From Streptomonospora alba (GTDB taxonomy: Bacteria > Actinomycetota > Actinomycetes > Streptosporangiales > Streptosporangiaceae), in NCBI RefSeq assembly GCF_000826685.1, contig NZ_JROO01000001.1, positions 83,372 to 147,371 on the forward strand: a stretch of DNA of 64,000 bases, in the 5' to 3' direction. Every line of letters starts with the position of its first letter. Position 1 is the stretch's first letter. Under the pieces are notes generated by a model that was not told the DNA's origin, did not search any database, and worked only from the letters and a program-made list of their open reading frames with translations. The position numbers and the translations under genes were made by a program. Below, in pieces: positions 58,763 through 64,000 of the stretch.

Positions 58763-59558
58763 GAATCGCAGCGCAGAGATCTTCGCCCCGGCGGAACGAC
58801 CTCGCCCGGCCGGCCGGGCGGCGATCCTTTGGGCCTGGTTCGTCCAGGAGACGAAAGTGCTGTTCAGACAGCCGGTCGCGGTCTTCTTCAGCCTCGCCTT
58901 CCCCATGGTGATCTACCTGTTCATCGGGCTCCCCTTCGCGGAGCAGCAGGTTTCCGGGGGAGTCCGCTACATCGACCAGATCTTCCCCGCACTGCTCGGA
59001 ACCGCGGTTGCGAACCTGGCGGTGATGGGCCTGCCCATCTACCTCGCCGAGCTCCGCGCACGCCGGGTGGACGTCAGGTACCGGACGCTGCCGCTGCCGA
59101 TCGTCCTGTTCGTCCTCGCGCTCGTGCTGTCGATGCTCGTTCTGGCACTCCTCGGGATACTCCTCGTGGTCACGGTCATCGGGCTCGCGCACGGACTGCT
59201 CCCGGCAGCCGCGAATCCGCTGTTCTGGCTCCTCGTGTTTCTCATGATCGGCTGGTTGTGCTCGCTCGGCTTCCTCGTGGGATCCCTGCCCCTGGACTCC
59301 CGCGCGATCCAGGGCATCTCCGCGGTCCTCTTCTTCGTCATGTACTTCGGATCCGGCGCCGCCGTCCCCGTTGCGGAGCTGCCGCAGATCATGCAGGACG
59401 TCCTGGAGTGGAATCCGCTCAAGCAGTGGTTCGAGGCTCTCGGTCTCCTGTACACCGGGCAGGAGATCAGCGGCTCTGTGTGGGCGAAGCTACTCATCGC
59501 GCTCCCGCTGGCGATAGCCTCCGTCGTCGGCGGCCTGCTGCTCTGGCGCAAGAAGTAG
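58752..59558 (+). CDS. ABC-2 type exporter permease
   Basis: A 268-residue membrane protein with six hydrophobic helices and the ABC-2 layout (FVQETKVLFRQPVAVFFSLAFPMVIYLFIGLPF; later VLFFVMYFGSGAAVPVAELPQIMQDVLEWNPLKQWFEAL). ATG 58752 lies inside the end of the ATPase gene, so the two are coupled. The pair looks intact although the biosynthetic gene beside it is broken. Confidence 0.9.
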   Translation: MTAENRSAEIFAPAERPRPAGRAAILWAWFVQETKVLFRQPVAVFFSLAFPMVIYLFIGLPFAEQQVSGGVRYIDQIFPALLGTAVANLAVMGLPIYLAELRARRVDVRYRTLPLPIVLFVLALVLSMLVLALLGILLVVTVIGLAHGLLPAAANPLFWLLVFLMIGWLCSLGFLVGSLPLDSRAIQGISAVLFFVMYFGSGAAVPVAELPQIMQDVLEWNPLKQWFEALGLLYTGQEISGSVWAKLLIALPLAIASVVGGLLLWRKK

Positions 59559-59593
59559 CCGATTCGGGCGGCATTCCCCTCCTGTTCAAGTGA

Positions 59594-59648
59594 TCAGACA
59601 TCGAACCGGAAGTCGACGACGTCGCCGTCGTGCATGACGTAGTCGTTG
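59594..59648 (-). pseudogene. C-terminal fragment of a second YchF gene
   Basis: The minus strand reads TNDYVMHDGDVVDFRFDV followed by TGA, closely matching the end of the intact YchF at 49962 (KEYVMADGDVVEFRFNV) but with several substitutions. The rest of the gene is missing; IS30 sequence begins directly upstream. The fragment is too diverged to be a recent copy. Confidence 0.65.
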
Positions 59649-59652
59649 GTGG

Positions 59653-59960
59653 TGTCGAATCGTGGAAGCAACACCGTCGAGCAGCTGCTTCTGGAAGACC
59701 TTTGGAGGGGAGAACCCCAAGCACGCCCGCGGCCGGTTGCTGAGCTCCTCGGCGATCGCGGTCGGATACGGCTGGTGCCGGTTGATCCCGGTGCCCTTGG
59801 GCGGATACGCCCAGATCAGGCGGTTCGTGTTCCCGTCGGTGGGCCGCTGCCAGGGCGAACGCGGATCGGCGAACACACCTCCACCTCGGTCGCCGCGGCA
59901 TGGCGCCCCGTCTCGGTGCCGTTGCCCCAGGGCACCGACGTCAGGCCCCAGGGGGAACGC
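59653..59960 (-). mobile_element. Remnant of an IS30 family transposase (C-terminal part)
   Basis: The minus strand reads LTSVPWGNGTETGRHAAATEVEV, then after a frameshift FADPRSPWQRPTDGNTNRLIWAYPPKGTGINRHQPY ... AIAEELSNRPRACLGFSPPKVFQKQLLDGVASTI. This is the C-terminal third of the IS30 catalytic domain with its DxxSPWQR and NRPR hallmarks. The N-terminal two thirds and the terminal repeats are absent, so it is inert. Confidence 0.8.
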
Positions 59961-60020
59961 GGAGCCCTCACGGGTCCTGGGCGCGATGCTCCGGGAGACG
60001 GGGCGCCAGTGCGGGCGCTC

Positions 60021-60860
60021 TCAATCCCTGTTCCACACCCGGGCGATCCGCTCCGCGATCTCCGGGGCCTGGCGGCGGCCGGCCTGGGCCGACGGGGCCC
60101 GGGCGGCGGGGTCGAGGACGTTGGGGCCGATGGCCGCGACCGCAGCGGCGTCGGGGGTGACCAGGACCGTCCGGGCGCCTGAGGCCTCCAACGCGGCGAG
60201 GTCGTCGGCGGGGCTGGGGAGCGGTCCTGCGCCGCGGGCGATGGGGGCCAGCGCCACGACGCGCTCGCTGCCTGCGGCGAGGTCGGCGTTGCAGGTCGAG
60301 TAGACACCGCCGTCGATGTAAGGGCGGCCGCCGATCACGGCGGGCGGCCAGACGCCCGGGACCGCGCAGCTGGCCGTCACCGCGTCGACGAGTTCGGCGC
60401 CCCCGTCGCGGCCGAACACCACGCGATCGCCGGTTCGGGCGTCGACCGCGGCGATGCGCAGGTCGGCGCTCGGCCATTCGGCAGCGGGCAGGCGGGAGGC
60501 GATCACGCGCCGCCGCTCGGCCAGCGAACTCTCCGATCGCGCGTGGGCCATCCGTCCGATGCGGGCGCGCGCCCGGCGGGGGTCGCGCTCACGCACGAAC
60601 GCCCACACCCAGCGGGCGAGCACGCCGGGATGCAGGTGTGCGCCGATCTCGCCTTCGGGCGGGCGCAGCTGGCGGGCGTAGAGGTCCTCCAGCACGGCGC
60701 CCGAGGTGATCTGCGCGCCCACGACCGATCCCGCGGAGGTTCCGATGACGGTGTCTGCGTCGGACAGGTCGATCCCGGACTCGTGAAGCCCGGCGAGCAC
60801 GCCCAGCTCCCAGGCGATTCCGGTGATGCCTCCGCCGCCCAGCACGAGCGTGCGCCCCAT
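60021..60860 (-). CDS. Patatin-like phospholipase
   Basis: A 279-residue serine acyl hydrolase. The oxyanion motif GGGGITG is at residues ~8-14, the nucleophile lies in GTSAG (Ser42), and the catalytic Asp is in DGG (YIDGGVYS). A cytosolic location is likely, as no signal peptide is seen. Substrate may be phospholipid or neutral lipid. A lipid-droplet-protein-like gene lies 1.1 kb away, which may or may not be related. Confidence 0.9.
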   Translation of the reverse strand: MGRTLVLGGGGITGIAWELGVLAGLHESGIDLSDADTVIGTSAGSVVGAQITSGAVLEDLYARQLRPPEGEIGAHLHPGVLARWVWAFVRERDPRRARARIGRMAHARSESSLAERRRVIASRLPAAEWPSADLRIAAVDARTGDRVVFGRDGGAELVDAVTASCAVPGVWPPAVIGGRPYIDGGVYSTCNADLAAGSERVVALAPIARGAGPLPSPADDLAALEASGARTVLVTPDAAAVAAIGPNVLDPAARAPSAQAGRRQAPEIAERIARVWNRD

Positions 60861-61153
60861 GGAAGCTCCTTCCGCGTATTCGACGCCGACACTCTCTCAA
60901 GCCCCCCGCCGTATCGCCACACCCCCGCCGCGCCGCTGCCCGGGCCCGTCGCGGCGAACACGGGCGGCCGAGGCCGAGTATGGCCGGGTGCGGCCAGTGT
61001 GCGGGGTTTAGGAATCCGCCCCGGCGGATGCGCGGCCGTGGCGTCGACACCGGTCTCCCACGAAGCGGGATGCCCCGTATGCGCGGGCTTTCCGGCCCTG
61101 TGCGCGGTCGCCTAGGGTGCTTCCAGGAACCGTACGGAACCGAGGAGTCGCGA

Positions 61154-61555
61154 GTGCACGAGCAGATCGCCGCGTTGTCCGCTTCCGCCTCCACCGCACT
61201 GGTCGAGGCCATGACCGCGGACGGATGGACCGCGCTGCGCGACCGGCTGGCTCCGGTGCTGGGACGCGGCGACCCCGACAGCCAGCAGCAGGCCCTCGCC
61301 GAACTGCAGCGCTGCAGCGACGACATCGCGGCGGCGTCCGGCACCGACCGGCCCGCGGTCCGCGCCGGAGCCGAGGCGCTGTGGCGCGAGCGGCTGCGCC
61401 GGCGGCTCGAAGAGGACCCGGGGGTGGCGGAGGAGCTGCAGGACCTGCTCGCCGAGGCATCCGAGCGCAGGGACTCCGGGCGCGACGAAGCGCGGAGCAG
61501 CCGCGCCCCCGTCAAGATCGGGGGACTCGGCGACCGGGTGAACGACATCCGCTGA
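61154..61555 (+). CDS. Helical unknown protein of an actinobacterial type
   Basis: A 133-residue, largely helical protein (HEQIAALSASASTALVEAMTADGWTALRDRLAPVLGRG ... LWRERLRRRLEEDPGVAEELQDLLAEA). Proteins with this pattern are frequent in actinobacteria and often lie near NACHT, CHAT or other signalling genes; their role is unknown to me. GTG 61154 has GAGGAG six bases upstream. The end (KIGGLGDRVNDIR) may be shortened compared with relatives. Confidence 0.7.
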   Translation: MHEQIAALSASASTALVEAMTADGWTALRDRLAPVLGRGDPDSQQQALAELQRCSDDIAAASGTDRPAVRAGAEALWRERLRRRLEEDPGVAEELQDLLAEASERRDSGRDEARSSRAPVKIGGLGDRVNDIR

Positions 61556-61994
61556 CGCCGGGGCCGGCCCTGGGGGCACGGCCGGACGCGGTCTGCACGC
61601 GGTCGGCGGAAACACACCGGCGCCGACGGCCACCGTCCCGCCGGCCGCGGCCGAGCGCCGCGCACGGCTCGTGGCGAGCGCTGGGCAGGACGCTGCCCGC
61701 GAGGGTGTGTACCGCCGTGGCGGCCTTGCGCGCCGCCGCCCCGACTCCTCTACCGCTCGCTGGGCCGCAGCGTCGGACCTCGCGACGGCAGCCGTAGAGC
61801 GCCCGGGGCAGCGCACCGGCCGCGTCGGCCGCGGCGCGCTGCAGGCGGCCGAGCGGCCGCCGCGTCGGGCGGCGCGACCGGTTTCGGGCGTGGGGATATG
61901 AAGTTGTGGACACGCCTGGCAGGCGCGTGCTGGCGCCGGAGGCGCACCGGCTCCTCGTCCGGCGGCGTCGCGGCGGCTTCGGGGGGCCGCCGCT
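61556..61994. other. Gene-free stretch
   Basis: About 440 bases. The longest frame (minus strand, 61512-61913) is Arg-rich, lacks a ribosome site and overlaps the end of the preceding gene, so I do not call it. No RNA gene or strong repeat is visible. Confidence 0.45.
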
Positions 61995-62627
61995 CTACTC
62001 CTGCCCCTCGTTCTGCAGCTTGGCGATGCGGTTGTCGTACATCTTGATGAACTCCTGGCGCTCGCCGTGGGCGACCTCGTAGGCGCGCAGTTCGCGCACC
62101 TGGTCGATGGTGAGCTTGCGCAGGCGGGCACGGATGGAAGGCAGGGTGAGGTCGTCGTAGCCGGGGACCGGCAGGTCCTCGCCCGCGGGGGCGGCCTGGC
62201 GGCGGACGTTCTCCAGCACGGAGTCGTCGGTCTCCTGGGTGGTGGCCTCGGCGGAGGCGAGCTCGTCGGAGACGGCGGCGCGCTCCTCGGGGCTGACCAA
62301 GTGGGAGGCCTCGCCACCCTCGGAGGCGTCCCCTTCAGCGGCCTGCGCACTCTTCTCGCCCGCGGCGCCGGGCTCGGCCGTCGGGCTCTCGGTCGCCTTA
62401 CCGCCGGCGGTCTTGCCGTCGGCGGTCTTGCCGTCGGCGGCCTTCCCTTCGGCAGGCGCGGCGGTCGCGGTGCCGTTGGCCGCGGCGCCGGTGCTTTGAG
62501 CCGACCCCGTCTGCGCCTTCTTATCAGCGGGCGCGGACGCCGGACTCGGCTCGGCCGCATCTTCCTTCTGTCCGAAGATGCCCTTGACCATGGACATCAG
62601 CTTGCTGGCGATGGACGGATTCGACAT
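61995..62627 (-). CDS. Lipid-droplet-associated-protein-like gene next to ispH
   Basis: A 210-residue protein: short start (MSNPSIASKLMSMVKGIFGQK), a long Ala/Gly/Lys/Ser-rich disordered stretch with KTADGKTAGGK repeats, and a conserved C-terminal helical domain (LPVPGYDDLTLPSIRARLRKLTIDQVRELRAYEVAHGERQEFIKMYDNRIAKL). The same C-terminal domain occurs in the mycobacterial protein beside ispH (Rv1109c, annotated lipid-droplet-associated). The N-terminal half differs, so the localisation cannot be assumed. ATG 62627 has AGGAG ~11 nt upstream. Confidence 0.7.
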   Translation of the reverse strand: MSNPSIASKLMSMVKGIFGQKEDAAEPSPASAPADKKAQTGSAQSTGAAANGTATAAPAEGKAADGKTADGKTAGGKATESPTAEPGAAGEKSAQAAEGDASEGGEASHLVSPEERAAVSDELASAEATTQETDDSVLENVRRQAAPAGEDLPVPGYDDLTLPSIRARLRKLTIDQVRELRAYEVAHGERQEFIKMYDNRIAKLQNEGQE

Positions 62628-62977
62628 GGGACTGGGGGCTCCTGATGCTCTCGTCATAGGACGGGGCTGCGCGCGGCCCCGCGGACTCGGCTCGGACGGT
62701 ACACGTAGCACACTCACGACTGTCCCGTCCCGCGCGATCTGACACCGCTGTAGCGGCCTTTACCTTCACCGGTGGGTCAAGAATAGGGGAGCAAGCGTCG
62801 CCGGAAGTGCGCTGAATGTGAATGCTTTCGCCTCGTCGCGACGCAAACGAGCGCCGACCGTTATCGCCGGGTCACCTGCGGACGGCACCCGGTCCCTCTG
62901 GCCTGCGCCGCGCTCCGGCGGGGCGACGGTGCCGCCCGCCACTCCCCGGCTGGGAACCCGCCGCGGCAAGCGGCCCT
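62628..62977. other. Divergent intergenic region between the LDP-like gene and ispH
   Basis: About 350 bases with promoters for both genes. No coding frame is convincing. I see no tRNA or repeat. Confidence 0.45.
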
Positions 62978-62983
62978 TAGGAT
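62978..62983 (+). promoter_or_regulatory. -10 box of ispH (leaderless start)
   Basis: TAGGAT ends exactly 6 nt before ATG 62990, the same spacing as at several other genes here, placing the transcription start at or next to the start codon. Confidence 0.55.
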
Positions 62984-62989
62984 GGGAGT

Positions 62990-63958
62990 ATGACTGCGAC
63001 GAACCGCCGCCGTGTCCTGCTCGCCAAGCCCCGCGGCTACTGCGCCGGCGTGGACCGCGCCGTCATCACGGTCGAGAAGGCCCTGGAGCAGTACGGCGCT
63101 CCCGTCTACGTGCGCAAGCAGATCGTGCACAACACCCACGTCGTCAGTTCGCTGGAGAAGCGCGGCGCCGTCTTCGTCGAAGACACCACCGAGGTCCCCG
63201 AAGAGGCCATCGTGGTGTTCTCCGCCCACGGCGTCTCGCCGCAGGTGCACGAGGAGGCCGAGCGGCGGGAACTGAAGACCATCGACGCGACCTGCCCCCT
63301 GGTGACCAAGGTCCACAAGGAGGCCAAGCGCTTCGCCTCCGAGGACCGCGACATCATCCTCATCGGCCACAACGGCCATGAGGAGGTCGAGGGCACCAGC
63401 GGCGAGGCTCCCGAGCACATCCAGGTCGTCGACGGCCCCGACGAGGTCGACAAGGTCGAGGTCCGCAACCCCGACAACGTCTCGTGGCTGTCGCAGACCA
63501 CGCTGTCGGTCGACGAGACCAACGCCACCGTCGAGGCGCTGCGCGAGCGCTTCCCCAACCTGCTCGACCCGCCCAGCGACGACATCTGCTACGCCACCTC
63601 CAACCGGCAGGACGCCGTCAAGGAGATGGCCGCCGAATGCGACCTGGTGATCGTCGTGGGCTCGGACAACTCCTCCAACTCGGTGCGGCTCGTCGAGGTC
63701 GCCCTGGACGCCGGTGCCACCAGCGCCCACCTCATCGACACCGCCGCGCTGATGGACGAGTCCTGGCTCGAAGGCGTCGAGACGGTGGGCGTCACGAGCG
63801 GCGCCTCGGTTCCCGACCTGCTCGTCCAGGACCTGCTGGACCGCCTGGCGCTTTCGGGCTACGAGGACGTGCACGAGGTCGAGACCGCGCAGGAGAGCCT
63901 GACGTTCTCGCTGCCCAAGGAACTGCGCCGCGATCTGCGGGCCGAGCCCGCGAAGTGA
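62990..63958 (+). CDS. ispH: 4-hydroxy-3-methylbut-2-enyl diphosphate reductase IspH
   Basis: A 322-residue [4Fe-4S] enzyme that makes IPP and DMAPP in the last step of the MEP isoprenoid pathway. The three cluster Cys are in RGYCAG (Cys18), DATCPL (~Cys101) and DICYATSN (~Cys202); the catalytic Glu lies in the GHEEVEGT region. Length and motif order are standard. It neighbours the LDP-like gene and, in related genomes, xseA and ychF. Confidence 0.96.
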   Translation: MTATNRRRVLLAKPRGYCAGVDRAVITVEKALEQYGAPVYVRKQIVHNTHVVSSLEKRGAVFVEDTTEVPEEAIVVFSAHGVSPQVHEEAERRELKTIDATCPLVTKVHKEAKRFASEDRDIILIGHNGHEEVEGTSGEAPEHIQVVDGPDEVDKVEVRNPDNVSWLSQTTLSVDETNATVEALRERFPNLLDPPSDDICYATSNRQDAVKEMAAECDLVIVVGSDNSSNSVRLVEVALDAGATSAHLIDTAALMDESWLEGVETVGVTSGASVPDLLVQDLLDRLALSGYEDVHEVETAQESLTFSLPKELRRDLRAEPAK

Positions 63959-64000
63959 GGCACAGCGGCCGACCGCGGTCGGCGTAGCCGGGCGGCACCG

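Noticed and set aside
61512..61913. 133-codon minus-strand frame
   Set aside because: Arg-rich, overlaps the end of a better supported plus-strand gene, no ribosome site.

Overview
The window is high-GC (about 72% over most of its length) actinobacterial chromosome. Mycothiol biosynthesis (mshB), actinobacteria-type DUF6542 and DUF4178/DUF2617/DUF4247 proteins, a Sdh1-like succinate dehydrogenase with a five-helix anchor, and many start codons lying 6-8 nt after a TANNNT box all fit this. The gene set suggests a Nocardiopsaceae/Streptosporangiales-type organism (Nocardiopsis, Streptomonospora and relatives); that is inference, because no 16S gene is present. I see no tRNA or rRNA gene, CRISPR array or intact insertion sequence.

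Layout. 1-8.9 kb: housekeeping and small genes (end of an unknown gene, M50 peptidase, DUF6113-like membrane protein, mshB, S9 peptidase, a possible 26-residue peptide gene, a secreted-protein remnant behind a folded leader, DUF3054, SAM methyltransferase, SpoU rRNA/tRNA methyltransferase). 9.1-17.6 kb: two different succinate dehydrogenases. A type B sdhCAB operon (minus strand) is divergent from a LysR regulator, and a second, mycobacterial Sdh1-like operon follows on the plus strand. 17.8-21.5 kb: a five-gene operon DUF4178-DUF2617-DUF4247-DUF350-membrane aminopropyltransferase. 21.6-29.4 kb: FAD monooxygenase, TypA/BipA, Nudix hydrolase, a small unknown gene, an almost empty 1.2 kb stretch with a perfect 22-bp inverted repeat, and RecD2-type helicase. 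29.6-32.4 kb: short GntR regulator, two tiny coupled genes, a cytosolic Ser/Thr kinase and a broken AbiEi-type gene.

32.5-47.1 kb: a one-directional, closely packed block resembling the membrane part of a Gram-positive type IV secretion/conjugation machine. It encodes a TcpC-like protein, a small two-helix protein, an 1820-residue TcpE-linker-ParA-like fusion, a VirB4-like ATPase, a VirB6-like multi-spanning protein, a VirB8/NTF2-like protein, a lytic transglycosylase-NlpC/P60 wall hydrolase and an anchored protein. No relaxase, coupling ATPase, integrase or replication gene is present. Together with the order of parts this recalls the chromosomal cmdABCDEF locus of Streptomyces more than a mobile element. 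The block is the most interesting system in the window.

47.7-49.9 kb: a Doc toxin/antitoxin pair with a clear operator, an M23 peptidase, and remnants of a GNAT acetyltransferase, a TIGR02391-type gene and a winged-helix regulator. 49.9-64 kb: conserved ychF, rmuC, DUF6542, xseB, xseA, lipid-droplet-protein-like gene and ispH, interrupted by an FkbM methyltransferase and by an accessory insert (56.2-61.9 kb). The insert holds a decayed YcaO cyclodehydratase, a frameshifted membrane gene, an intact ABC exporter, an IS30 remnant, the last codons of a second YchF, a patatin-like lipase and a small unknown gene. It looks like the wreck of a YcaO-type RiPP cluster whose exporter survived.
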